Shown: positions 46,251-54,967 of the stretch, one piece after another
Position numbering within the stretch: position 1 is the first letter of the stretch
How the letters are laid out: every line of letters starts with the position of its first letter
DNA from: Echinicola strongylocentroti
GTDB taxonomy: Bacteria; Bacteroidota; Bacteroidia; Cytophagales; Cyclobacteriaceae
DNA length: 64,000 nt
Assembly: GCF_003260975.1 (NCBI RefSeq)
Contig: NZ_CP030041.1
Span: 6,079,501-6,143,500 of the forward strand
Reading direction: 5' to 3'
Made by a program: the position numbers and the translations under genes
The notes under the pieces: model-generated
What the model saw: only the letters and a program-made list of their open reading frames with translations
Told to the model about the DNA's origin: nothing
Databases searched by the model: none

Positions 46251-47600
46251 TTAAATAGTAGGCTCATAACCCTTCTCATAATCCCTTGACCACAGCTTTT
46301 TGGCTGCTTTGCTATTGGTGATATGGCCATTTTTGGAGTCGCATTCTAGGACATCTCCTGTACGTGAGGCGATGTTTGCCAAGTGGCAAAGTAAGGTGCT
46401 TTTTGCTCCTTCATCAATTGGGGAATTTTGTTTTTCTTTTCCTCTGATGGCCTGGAAGAAATTGTACACGTGTGTAGTAGATACATCTCCACCACCACCA
46501 AGGGCAGTACCTGCTTCAGAGCCAGCACCATAGTTTTCCTTCACCAATTTACCACCTCTATCGTACTGCTTATAGCCATTTCTGTCGATGAATGCAGAAC
46601 CTTCCGTACCGTAGATAATTGTTCCTCTGCCGCCACCATAGGTTTTCATGCTGTTCCGGCTTTTTCCGTCCCATTGGATGGTCTTGTTGCCTTCAAACTT
46701 GAATACCGCATCCATGGTATCGTACATCGTCCAGCCATCCTCTGGCCAATGGTATTTGCCGGAATCCACCATGACGCGATTTGGAAAATCTACTTGAAGT
46801 GCCCATCTGGCAATGTCCAATTCATGCGTGGCGTTATTACCGGTCTCTGCAGTACCAAAATCCCAACCGTACCAGTGCCAGTTGTAATCCCAAGTGTCAT
46901 GCATATATTCTTTACGTGGAGAAGGGCCTTGGAAGAGGTCCCAGTCCAGGCCTTCAGGCACGGGAGCTTTTGAAGGATTTACTACCTGTCCCCTGGCATT
47001 GGAATAAAAAGCCGTTGCTTTATAGGGATTTCCTATTTCACCATTGTGAATCGCATTGATGATTTCCTGCGATGGAGAAGAGGACCGCTGTTGGTTACCC
47101 ATTTGAACCACCTTGTTGTATTTCTTTTGGTACTCTACGAGCAATTCACCTTCACGGGGATTGTGACTACAAGGTTTTTCTACATAGACATGTTTTCCAG
47201 CCTCTACGGCCATCCAAGTACCCGGAGCATGCCAGTGATCAGGTGTGGCATTGATAATGGCGTCCACTTCTGGGTCTTCAATGACCTTAAATATACTGTT
47301 TTCCAGTTTTGGTGTATGGTCAATGCGTTTTTCGAAACTCTTAGCGGCCTTTTCCCTTTGTGATTTCATAACATCACAGAGATAGACCAAGTTGACATTG
47401 GAGATCGGGAGGGAAATAGGGTCATAGTATGCCCCCAGTCGCCTTCCAAGGCCGCAAATGGCCACATTGATCCTGTCATTTGCGCCCATGATTTTGCCAT
47501 AGCTTTTTGCACTGAACCCTAGTGCTCCTAAGCTGGATATCCCTGCGGTAGCGAGGGCAGATTTTTTTATAAATTCTCTTCTATTGTTATTCTTTTTCAT
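46251..47600 (-). CDS. Tat-exported Gfo/Idh/MocA-family oxidoreductase
   Basis: A 449-residue oxidoreductase with a twin-arginine signal NNRREFIKKSALATAG. INVAICGLGRRLGAYYDP is the NAD-binding turn; INATPDHWHAPGTWMAVEAGKHVYVEKPCSHN holds the EKP Lys; ETGNNATHELDIARWAL has the active-site His. It differs from the plus-strand paralogue at 44376 in its closing region and substrate loops. On the minus strand it comes 125 bp after the DUF1080 gene, so both probably form one operon. An oxidation of the sugar C3 hydroxyl is a reasonable inference. Confidence 0.92.
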   Translation of the reverse strand: MKKNNNRREFIKKSALATAGISSLGALGFSAKSYGKIMGANDRINVAICGLGRRLGAYYDPISLPISNVNLVYLCDVMKSQREKAAKSFEKRIDHTPKLENSIFKVIEDPEVDAIINATPDHWHAPGTWMAVEAGKHVYVEKPCSHNPREGELLVEYQKKYNKVVQMGNQQRSSSPSQEIINAIHNGEIGNPYKATAFYSNARGQVVNPSKAPVPEGLDWDLFQGPSPRKEYMHDTWDYNWHWYGWDFGTAETGNNATHELDIARWALQVDFPNRVMVDSGKYHWPEDGWTMYDTMDAVFKFEGNKTIQWDGKSRNSMKTYGGGRGTIIYGTEGSAFIDRNGYKQYDRGGKLVKENYGAGSEAGTALGGGGDVSTTHVYNFFQAIRGKEKQNSPIDEGAKSTLLCHLANIASRTGDVLECDSKNGHITNSKAAKKLWSRDYEKGYEPTI

Positions 47601-47633
47601 AAGGTTTTTAGATTTTCTTTAGATTAAATTGGG

Positions 47634-47691
47634 TAGGGTCATCGCTAAAATCAAATGACCCTGCAAACGCAAACTAGCGACAGGGTCATTT
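47634..47691 (-). promoter_or_regulatory. intercistronic hairpin with alternative pairings
   Basis: AAATGACCCTG (47653-47663) pairs with CAGGGTCATTT (47681-47691). A third copy, AGGGTCAT at about 47637-47644, can pair with the same middle arm, so two hairpins exclude each other. It lies between the DUF1080 gene and its downstream oxidoreductase and may set their ratio. Confidence 0.5.
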
Positions 47692-47724
47692 GGAAGTTAG
47701 CTTACAGCATTGATTGCTAGTGGT

Positions 47725-49110
47725 TTATTTTAAATCTTTTAACTTGATGCTTTTGAAGCTTACCAAGTTGCCATGATCCTGGAGAAGGATATGTCCCTCT
47801 TCGGCCTCACCAAAATCTTCCCATTTGGCATATTTACTGCCAGCTACCAGTTCACGGTAAGCCTCAGAACCTCTTTCATATTCAAGGACTTTGATGCCAT
47901 TCAAGTAATGCTCCACATGATTGTTTGGATATACGACTACACGTCCTTGGTTCCATTCACCGATTTTCTTAGTGAACCTAGACTGCTTATCAGCAGTGAT
48001 AAGGTCATAGAGGGAAGACAATGTTCTATTGCCGTTTTTGCCTTTTTTGGCATCTGGGTGTTTTTCATCATCTAGGATTTGATATTCCAGTCCTATAGCT
48101 GATCCGGAAGTCTTCTCATCCAATGTCACAAAGTACTTCACTCCACTATTGGCCCCTTCAGATAATTTGAACTGGAAAGACAAGTCGAAAGCACTGTACA
48201 TGTCTTTTGTGACAATATCCCCGTATGATTGGGATTCGCTGCCGTCAGATTCTGCAATAGTCAGCACACCATTATTGATCGTCCAGCCTTTAGAAGGAAA
48301 TTCATCTTTATTGGTGGATTTCCAGCCATCAGAATTTTTTCCGTTAAAGAGCAATTTCCAGCCATCTTGTTTTTCATAGTCCGTAAGCGTATTGTCTACA
48401 GTACTGACTACATAATGTCCTTTTTCAAAAGCCTTTGGCTCCAGATTTTCCGTTTGGACCTTAATGTTCTTGAAGTAGGTTTTTCTACCGGCATGGTCAG
48501 GATTACCTCCAATGCCGTGTACTTGAAGGCCAATAAAACCTTGGCTATCCATATCATCCACGACATAGGCAACGGCCTGGCCATTTACCCACGTTTTGAT
48601 CTCATTGCCGATAGCCTCGATCCGATAGTGGTTGTATTCGCCTAGTTTAAAGGCTTTTCTTGCTTCTGGATGGAGTGTCAATGGATATAACCAACCTCTT
48701 CTGGCTTCATCATAAATGCCTCCAGACCAAGCTCTCTCTTTAGGGTCCGCCTCTACCTGATAGCCAAAAACACGGTTTTTGTCCGCATTGTACTGGCCGC
48801 GTGTCATGACACCCGAATTGCTCGTTTCATCCTCAATTTTAAGATCCAGCTCCAAAATGTAGTCGTCGTACACCTCTTCTGTTGACAAAAATGTATTGGG
48901 GGTGTTTACTTTAGAAATACCAACAATGGCATTATCTTCAATGACAAATTCGGCCTCTCCGCCCAGGGCTTTCCAGCCTTCTAGTGACTCCCCGTCAAAA
49001 AGAGAGGTCCATCCATCTTCAGAGGTAGTACTTTCCTTCTTTTGGTTACAGGAAAAACAAATTATTCCACTCAAAACAAGTGCAAATGGAAAAGATAATT
49101 TCTTAAACAT
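47725..49110 (-). CDS. double DUF1080 (3-keto-disaccharide hydrolase family) lipoprotein
   Basis: A 461-residue lipoprotein: leader ends LSGIICFSC, lipobox Cys at about 21. Two DUF1080 concanavalin-like domains follow, about 33-215 (GWTSLFDGESLEGWKALGG, NSGVMTRGQ) and 248-460 (GWKLLFNGKNSDGWKSTNK, NSGVKYFVT). Some DUF1080 proteins cleave 3-keto-glycosides made by Gfo/Idh/MocA oxidoreductases. The gene precedes such an oxidoreductase on the same strand, which supports that pathway here. Which of the two domains is catalytic cannot be told. A LacI-type palindrome lies about 85 bp upstream of the start. Confidence 0.9.
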   Translation of the reverse strand: MFKKLSFPFALVLSGIICFSCNQKKESTTSEDGWTSLFDGESLEGWKALGGEAEFVIEDNAIVGISKVNTPNTFLSTEEVYDDYILELDLKIEDETSNSGVMTRGQYNADKNRVFGYQVEADPKERAWSGGIYDEARRGWLYPLTLHPEARKAFKLGEYNHYRIEAIGNEIKTWVNGQAVAYVVDDMDSQGFIGLQVHGIGGNPDHAGRKTYFKNIKVQTENLEPKAFEKGHYVVSTVDNTLTDYEKQDGWKLLFNGKNSDGWKSTNKDEFPSKGWTINNGVLTIAESDGSESQSYGDIVTKDMYSAFDLSFQFKLSEGANSGVKYFVTLDEKTSGSAIGLEYQILDDEKHPDAKKGKNGNRTLSSLYDLITADKQSRFTKKIGEWNQGRVVVYPNNHVEHYLNGIKVLEYERGSEAYRELVAGSKYAKWEDFGEAEEGHILLQDHGNLVSFKSIKLKDLK

Positions 49111-49193
49111 GTTTATCTCGGTTTTATTGATTTTAGCAAGCTAAAAATGAGGATTTAATCTTTGCTTGTCAAATATTGTAAGTAGTTTAATTA

Positions 49194-49207
49194 CGAAATC
49201 GATTCCG
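49194..49207. promoter_or_regulatory. LacI-type operator candidate upstream of the DUF1080 gene
   Basis: CGAAATCGATTCCG is palindromic apart from one base pair around a central CG, as LacI-family operators usually are. It lies 84-97 bp before the DUF1080 start on the minus strand. Confidence 0.4.
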
Positions 49208-49239
49208 AGAAGGAGAGGGGATAAGCTCCGAATGTAGTA

Positions 49240-49640
49240 CGCTTAGCTCGATTATAAAACCGTCTTCCTACAGCCGCCACACCAAGCCTGTTTGAAGTGC
49301 CCTAGCTACTGAACACGGGCAATGAAAATAAATTTTCATAAAGGGAAATTGAACTGACCCTCTGTGATGTACCTACGGCACATTATAACGGACTGGTGCT
49401 CGTAGCTGTTACCAAGCTTTCATACCTACGGCATGATGCTTTCAAGTCCATGGTAACCTCCGTTCGATTATAAAACCGTTTCCGTACAGTGGTAGGAACA
49501 TCTTAGCTGTTCGGGATTTGCAATCCCGAAGCGGGATAATGGGGATTTGAAATCCCCTAGGCCATTTGAGAATAGCGCGCTGGTGTTTTGCAAACAACGT
49601 AAAGGTTAGCCGAAGTAAATCATACGGAACCATATTTACC
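49240..49640. repeat. intergenic palindromic-repeat cluster
   Basis: Gene-free. CGATTATAAAACCGTCTTCC and CGATTATAAAACCGTTTCCG occur about 220 bp apart. TACCTACGGCA occurs twice. Two small hairpins, TCGGGATTTGCAATCCCGA and GGGGATTTGAAATCCCCT, lie at about 49512-49560. Confidence 0.6.
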
Positions 49641-49685
49641 CTGTTGCCAAAAGCATTACCTGATCCTAGGATGCAAGGGGGACAA

Positions 49686-49713
49686 CAAAAAAACGCCCGA
49701 AGGCGTTTTTTTT
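49686..49713 (-). terminator. terminator of uxaA
   Basis: AACGCC and GGCGTT form a short GC stem with a CGA-type loop, with A7 on one side and T7 on the other. It follows the uxaA stop by about 30 bp on the minus strand. Confidence 0.8.
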
Positions 49714-49738
49714 ATCTCTGATCCAAAAAGCTAGTTTA

Positions 49739-51385
49739 TCACAATGACACGCCCCTTTTCCAAGGAATAAAGTCGTCTTGGTTGAGTGTCTGTGCTTTGG
49801 CTTTTTTATTGCCGCTGGCCACTTCGATGATGTGCTCAAGGATTTCTTCACCCATCTGATCGATGGTCTTATCTCCAGAGATGACGCCACCAGTATTGAT
49901 ATCGATGATATCGTCCATTTTTTCGGCCAAAATATGATTGGAGGAGACTTTTAGCACAGGCGTTACAGGGTTTCCGGTAGGGGTGCCCAGTCCAGTGGTA
50001 AAGAGAATGACATTGGCTCCCGAACCTGCCATGGCAGTGGTGCTTTCCACATCATTTCCTGGGGTACACAGTAAGTTTAGGCCAGGTTTCGTTACAAACT
50101 CAGCATAGTCGAGTACATCCACGATAGGAGAGGTTCCTCCTTTTTTGGCAGCACCAGCTGATTTCATGGCATCGGTAATCAATCCATCTTTGATATTTCC
50201 AGGACTGGGGTTCATGTCAAAACCAGAACCAACGGCCTCCGCTGAAGCGGCATAGGCCCTCATGAGTGAAACAAACTTGTCCGCTGATTCATCTGTTGTG
50301 CACCGGTTGATCAACTCTTGCTCTACCCCACAAAGCTCGGGAAATTCCGAAAGAATGGTTTTGCCTCCAAGTGCCACTACCAAATCAGAAGCATGCCCTA
50401 CAGAAGGATTGGCAGATATGCCAGAAAAACCATCCGATCCACCGCACTCAAGCCCCACAGTGAGTTTACTCAATGGCGCAGGTTTACGCCCTTGTTGGTC
50501 AGCGTCAGTGAGGGCAAGGAAGGTTTTCTGAATGGCATTGGTCAATAAAGTGTTTTCGGTTCCTTCTTCCTGTTGTTCAAGGATAATCACTGGCTTTTTT
50601 AAATCCGGATTGATCTTATCCAGTTTTTCTCTCAGGATAGCAGGTTGGGCATTTTGGCAGCCTAGGCTGAGGATAGTAGCTCCAGCCACGTTGGGATTAT
50701 TGATATATCCGGCAATTAATCCACACAGCATCTCAGAATCTTGTCTGATACCACCACAGCCAGCTTGGTGTGTGAGGAATTTGATGCCATCTATGTTTTG
50801 AAAAATACGGGACGCTCCATCTTGCTCAACAGTATCAACAGTTAACTCAGCAATTTGCTCTTTTTTACCTTGTGTATAAAGGTCTTTCATTTGTTTCACG
50901 AAACTCTTGTATTTATTGGGCTTCGCAAAACCCAATTCTTCTACAAAAGCATTTTTCATGATTTCAATGTTTCTATTTTCGCAGAACACCAGCGGTATGA
51001 CCAGCCAGTAGTTAGCTGTTCCGACTTGTCCATCTTCCCGGTGATATCCCATAAAAGTGCGGTCAGCCCATTTGCTTACGTCAGGTGCACTCCAAGGCTT
51101 GAAATCCCTTTCACCAGTAAACGCTGATGTCTTGTGGGCTACATTTTGGGTGGTCAGTACTTCACCTTTGGCGATGTGGTTCATGGCCTTCCCACAAATG
51201 ATACCATACATATAAATATCCTCATCGGTAGAAAACTCCTGTTCGGCAAATTTATGTTTGGCTTTAACGTCGTGTGTCAGTGTGATATCATTTCCTTTAT
51301 AGGTAATGACCTCGCCAGCTTTTAGGTTTGCCAGTGCCACTAGCACGTTATCTTTTGGGTGAATCTTTAAGATTTTATGTAACAT
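49739..51385 (-). CDS. uxaA: altronate dehydratase
   Basis: A 548-residue UxaA. An N-terminal SAF domain (about 1-95, PKDNVLVALANLKAGEV) and a C-terminal dehydratase domain (about 110-540) are joined as in the full-length enzyme: GYHREDGQVGTANYWLVIP, GGIRQDSEMLCGL, LECGGSDGFSGISANPSVG, and LCTPGNDVESTTAMAGSGANVILFTTG. It turns D-altronate into 2-keto-3-deoxygluconate in galacturonate breakdown. It diverges from the KDG kinase operon, with a LacI-type palindrome in the shared gap. uxaB and uxaC are not in the window. Confidence 0.95.
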   Translation of the reverse strand: MLHKILKIHPKDNVLVALANLKAGEVITYKGNDITLTHDVKAKHKFAEQEFSTDEDIYMYGIICGKAMNHIAKGEVLTTQNVAHKTSAFTGERDFKPWSAPDVSKWADRTFMGYHREDGQVGTANYWLVIPLVFCENRNIEIMKNAFVEELGFAKPNKYKSFVKQMKDLYTQGKKEQIAELTVDTVEQDGASRIFQNIDGIKFLTHQAGCGGIRQDSEMLCGLIAGYINNPNVAGATILSLGCQNAQPAILREKLDKINPDLKKPVIILEQQEEGTENTLLTNAIQKTFLALTDADQQGRKPAPLSKLTVGLECGGSDGFSGISANPSVGHASDLVVALGGKTILSEFPELCGVEQELINRCTTDESADKFVSLMRAYAASAEAVGSGFDMNPSPGNIKDGLITDAMKSAGAAKKGGTSPIVDVLDYAEFVTKPGLNLLCTPGNDVESTTAMAGSGANVILFTTGLGTPTGNPVTPVLKVSSNHILAEKMDDIIDINTGGVISGDKTIDQMGEEILEHIIEVASGNKKAKAQTLNQDDFIPWKRGVSL

Positions 51386-51405
51386 GTGAGTTAAATTTTA
51401 TTATA

Positions 51406-51425
51406 TTGCGCAATCGATTGCACAA
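51406..51425. promoter_or_regulatory. LacI-type operator in the uxaA/kdgK divergent region
   Basis: TTGCGCAATCGATTGCACAA is palindromic at 18 of 20 positions around a central CG, the shape of LacI-family operators. It sits 21 bp before the uxaA start and about 360 bp before the KDG kinase gene. No other gene-sized feature is seen in 51386-51782. Confidence 0.65.
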
Positions 51426-51782
51426 TTTAGACAAAATTTAATTAATGCAAATGAATATTTCGGTTTTTTTCTTAGACAAATGTGTTTTGAAAGGCTTTTT
51501 TCAAATTTTCGTCGCCGCTGGCCTGTTCAGTTTAATGAAATGGCGAAAAAAAAGGCCAGTTAATTTGAAAATGGACAGGAAAATTTTTTTAGGAAATTTA
51601 TTTGGGTTTAATTCGGTGAATGAAAATTATTATCTTTCATGCAATGCGTTTAGCATGGATAAATCTCTTTAATTCAAATTTATTTTGAACGAGGGGACTC
51701 AATTCTTATTACTTCTGCCCGAACCATATTAAATTGTTAATTCAAAGCAAACATATATAACCAAGTAACTAATAACCGATAG

Positions 51783-52778
51783 ATGAACAAACGAGTAATT
51801 ACTCTCGGAGAAATTATGATGCGGCTTTCTACTCCGGGACACGAGCGATTTGTAAGCAGCAATAATTATAACGTTGTTTTTGGAGGTGCTGAGGCCAATG
51901 TAGCCATATCATTGGCCAATTGGGGGGTGTCAACAGCCCACGTCACGGCTTTTCCTAACCATGACATAGGAAAGGCAGCCACTCAATATTTACGCTTTGC
52001 CGGACTGGATACACAGTATGTGTTTTTTGAAGAAGGTAGGATGGGGCTGTATTTTGTCGAAAACGGTGCCATGCAGCGATCGTCCAAAATTATCTACGAT
52101 AGGTTTGATTCCGTATTCGCCAATTTTGACGGTAAAGCGATTGATTGGAAGGAAGTTTTTGACGGAGCAGACTGGTTTCATTGGACTGGGATCACTCCAG
52201 CCATCTCAGCTTCGGCAGCAAAGATATGTGAAGACGCTGTAAATGCCGCCCATGAGATGGGGATCAAAATCAGCGGAGACATCAATTACCGTAGAAACCT
52301 CTGGCAATATGGCAAACAACCCTTGGATATTATGCCAGGCCTCATAGCGAAAACCGACTTGATCATAGCCGGTTTGACCGATTTTGAGAACTGTATGGAT
52401 ATCCATGAAAAAGAGTATATAGCTGCATGTAAAAAAGCACAGGAAATATCTCCGTCCATCAAGTATATATCCACTACCCATAGGGACAATATCAGTGCTT
52501 CCCACAATAAGCTATCGGGAGTATTATGGAATGGAAAAGAGCTACTCAATAGTAAAAGTTACGACATGACACATATCGTAGATCGAGTAGGAGGAGGAGA
52601 TGCTTATATGGGAGGATTGATCTATGGTCTCCTGAAAGGAGGAGATCAAGATGCTCTGGAGTTTGCCGTGGCAGCTTCTGTATTAAAGCATTCCATTCCA
52701 GGTGATGCCAATTTTGTGTCTGCTGATGAAGTGGCCCAATTGGTAAAAGGTGAAAATGTTGGGAAATTATTACGATAG
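51783..52778 (+). CDS. kdgK: 2-keto-3-deoxygluconate kinase (PfkB family)
   Basis: A 331-residue PfkB sugar kinase. N-terminal VITLGEIMMRLSTPGHERF and NVVFGGAEANVAISLANWG fit KDG kinases; the C-terminal ATP-site signature reads DRVGGGDAYMGGLIYGLL, with the catalytic Asp in GGGD. It makes KDPG from KDG. The aldolase gene follows 21 bp on. Together with uxaA it gives altronate to KDG to KDPG to pyruvate plus glyceraldehyde-3-phosphate. Confidence 0.92.
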   Translation: MNKRVITLGEIMMRLSTPGHERFVSSNNYNVVFGGAEANVAISLANWGVSTAHVTAFPNHDIGKAATQYLRFAGLDTQYVFFEEGRMGLYFVENGAMQRSSKIIYDRFDSVFANFDGKAIDWKEVFDGADWFHWTGITPAISASAAKICEDAVNAAHEMGIKISGDINYRRNLWQYGKQPLDIMPGLIAKTDLIIAGLTDFENCMDIHEKEYIAACKKAQEISPSIKYISTTHRDNISASHNKLSGVLWNGKELLNSKSYDMTHIVDRVGGGDAYMGGLIYGLLKGGDQDALEFAVAASVLKHSIPGDANFVSADEVAQLVKGENVGKLLR

Positions 52779-52799
52779 ATTAAAATAAGCTTATATCAT

Positions 52800-53468
52800 A
52801 TGAAATTCAGCAATAAAGAAATTATTGAAGCTATGGAGACCACAGGGATGATCCCTGTCTGTAACCATAGCGATGTAGAAGTGGCAAAAAATGTACTGGA
52901 CGCTTCTTATAATGGCGGTGTAAGGGTATTTGAATTCACCAACAGGGGTGAAAATGCCCTGGAAGTTTTTAAAGAATTAAAAGCCTATTCCAATAGGCAC
53001 AGTGGGCTTATTTTAGGTATTGGAACAATCTTTACGCCCAAGGAAGTGGAAGATTTTATAGAAGCAGGTGCTGATTTTATTGTCTCACCGGCCCTTATCC
53101 CCAACGTAGCCGTAACCGCTACTAGAAACAACACCCTTTGGATCCCCGGCTGTGGTACGGTCACAGAAATCTTCAATGCCCAAGAAATGGGAGCGCAGGT
53201 CATCAAAGCTTTCCCGGGCAATGTATTGGGAACATCATTTATTTCTGCTGTTAAGGCTGTATTACCTTCCCTTAAGATCATGCCAACTGGGGGTGTGGAG
53301 CCTACCAAAGAAAACCTCTCTGAGTGGTTTGGGGCAGGAGTGACTTGTGTAGGAATGGGCTCACAACTATTTAAAAAGGACTGGATCAACCAACAGAAAT
53401 TCGATGCACTGGAAAAGCAGATTTCAGAAGCACTGGATATCATCCAAGTCATTAGAAATAGCCAATAA
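52800..53468 (+). CDS. eda: KDPG/KHG aldolase
   Basis: A 222-residue class I aldolase. Family marks: IPVCNHSDVEVAKNVLDASYNGGVRVFEFTNRG, GIGTIFTPKEVEDFIEAGADFIVSP and QVIKAFPGNVLG with the Schiff-base Lys; MPTGGVEPT binds phosphate. It splits KDPG to pyruvate and glyceraldehyde-3-phosphate. It lies 21 bp after the kinase and 2 bp before dctP, a tight operon. Confidence 0.95.
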   Translation: MKFSNKEIIEAMETTGMIPVCNHSDVEVAKNVLDASYNGGVRVFEFTNRGENALEVFKELKAYSNRHSGLILGIGTIFTPKEVEDFIEAGADFIVSPALIPNVAVTATRNNTLWIPGCGTVTEIFNAQEMGAQVIKAFPGNVLGTSFISAVKAVLPSLKIMPTGGVEPTKENLSEWFGAGVTCVGMGSQLFKKDWINQQKFDALEKQISEALDIIQVIRNSQ

Positions 53469-53470
53469 AA

Positions 53471-54478
53471 ATGAAGAAATCAAACAATTATCATAGACCC
53501 AATTTTCTTGTTAGTTTATTGATTTGTAGTTTCTTGGCTGTCTTTATTTCGTGTAAGGGTTCAGGTGGAAATAAAGTGATCAAACTAGGTCACGGTTTGG
53601 ATACCAAACACCCTGTACATGAAGCCATGCTCTATATGGCCGAAAGACTAGAAGAAAAATCTAACGGCAAATTGACCATGAAGGTGTATCCCAATGCCCA
53701 GTTGGGCAATGAAAGGGAACTAGTAGAACTGTTACAGATCGGCAGTCTCGGCATGACCAAAGTGTCATCAGCGGTAATGGAGAGTTTCGCTCCAAAAATC
53801 CAAGTGCTGAGCCAACCTTATCTTTTCAGGGACAATAAACATCGCGAACGTGTACTGAATGGTGATATCGGCAAGATGTTATTGAATGAAGGTACCCAGT
53901 TTTGGCTGAAGGGACTGTGTTTTTATGATGCAGGATCAAGGAGTTTTTATACCAAGGATAAACCTGTGGAATCCCCAGAAGACCTGGTAGGTAAGAAAAT
54001 CAGGGTGATGGAGAGTAATACGGCCATTAATATGGTGAAGAGTTTTGGAGGATCGCCCACGCCGGTTTCTTGGGGGGAGCTGTATACGGCCCTGCAACAA
54101 GGCATCGTAGATGGTGCAGAAAACAACCCACCCAGTGTAATAAGCTCAAGGCATTACGAAATCTGCAAGTACTATTCACTAGATGAGCATACAGCGGTTC
54201 CGGATATGTTGATGGTCAGTACCAAGGTATGGGACAGGCTTACCGAAGAAGAGCAGCGTTGGCTGCAGGAAGCAGCAGATGAATCGGCTACGTTCCAATA
54301 CAAGATTTGGGCAGAGGCGGAAAAAGAAAGCATGAGACAGTTGGAAGCGGAAGGGGTTACCATTACTCGTCCAGACAAGGAGCCATTCAGAAAAGCCGTG
54401 GAGCCAATGTACGAACAGATCAAACAGACACAGCCTGAAATGTACGAGATTATAGAAAATATTAGAAACCATGAATAA
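53471..54478 (+). CDS. dctP: TRAP transporter solute-binding protein, DctP family
   Basis: A 335-residue binding protein. The leader ends LAVFISCKGSG, a lipoprotein site at about 28, so it is probably lipid-anchored. Fold marks: KLGHGLDTKHPVHEAMLYMAERLEEKSNGKLTMKVYPNAQLGNERELVELLQIG, KIRVMES, and TALQQGIVDGAENNPPSV. The Arg in KIRVME fits the carboxylate-binding Arg of DctP proteins. From context a uronate or other sugar acid is the ligand. It overlaps the dctQ gene by 8 bp. Confidence 0.95.
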   Translation: MKKSNNYHRPNFLVSLLICSFLAVFISCKGSGGNKVIKLGHGLDTKHPVHEAMLYMAERLEEKSNGKLTMKVYPNAQLGNERELVELLQIGSLGMTKVSSAVMESFAPKIQVLSQPYLFRDNKHRERVLNGDIGKMLLNEGTQFWLKGLCFYDAGSRSFYTKDKPVESPEDLVGKKIRVMESNTAINMVKSFGGSPTPVSWGELYTALQQGIVDGAENNPPSVISSRHYEICKYYSLDEHTAVPDMLMVSTKVWDRLTEEEQRWLQEAADESATFQYKIWAEAEKESMRQLEAEGVTITRPDKEPFRKAVEPMYEQIKQTQPEMYEIIENIRNHE

Positions 54479-54965
54479 CCATAGCAACTCATTAAAAAAC
54501 AGGATAAACCATAACGTGGGGTATTTGCTTATGTTTATCATGTCCCTGATGGTGATCAATGTTACCTGGCAAGTACTTTCGCGCTATGTGTTCCAGTCAC
54601 CAAGCTCTTTTACAGATGAACTGGCCAGGTTTTTATTGATATGGCTGGGGATGCTTGGGGCTGCATATGTCGCTGGACATAATGAACATTTGGCTATCGA
54701 TATATTGCCCTCAAAGCTTACAGGTAAGGCCAAGAATAACCTGATGTTCTTTATCCATATTATCATCATCGCCTTTTCAGTTCCAGTCATGATTTTTGGC
54801 GGAAGTAACCTAGTGTATATCACGTATATCCTAGGGCAAAAATCAACCACTTTACAGATTCCATTGGCTTATGTGTACACCATTATACCTATCAGTGGAA
54901 TCCTGATATTGATTTACCAAGTGGCTGACATCAGACTTCTTCTTCAACAAAACCCAAAAACGTAA
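54471..54965 (+). CDS. dctQ: TRAP transporter small permease, DctQ family
   Basis: A 164-residue protein with four membrane helices. WQVLSRYVFQSPSSFTDELARFLLIWLGMLGAAY is the DctQ signature, and HNEHLAIDILP follows. It partners DctM to form the membrane part of the TRAP carrier. The start overlaps dctP; dctM starts 2 bp after the stop. Confidence 0.93.
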   Translation: MNNHSNSLKNRINHNVGYLLMFIMSLMVINVTWQVLSRYVFQSPSSFTDELARFLLIWLGMLGAAYVAGHNEHLAIDILPSKLTGKAKNNLMFFIHIIIIAFSVPVMIFGGSNLVYITYILGQKSTTLQIPLAYVYTIIPISGILILIYQVADIRLLLQQNPKT

Positions 54966-54967
54966 TC

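Noticed and set aside
51445..51672. 75-codon frame in the uxaA/kdgK divergent gap
   Set aside because: Composition is that of AT-rich promoter DNA (F, K, L runs), with no ribosome-binding site and no recognisable fold.
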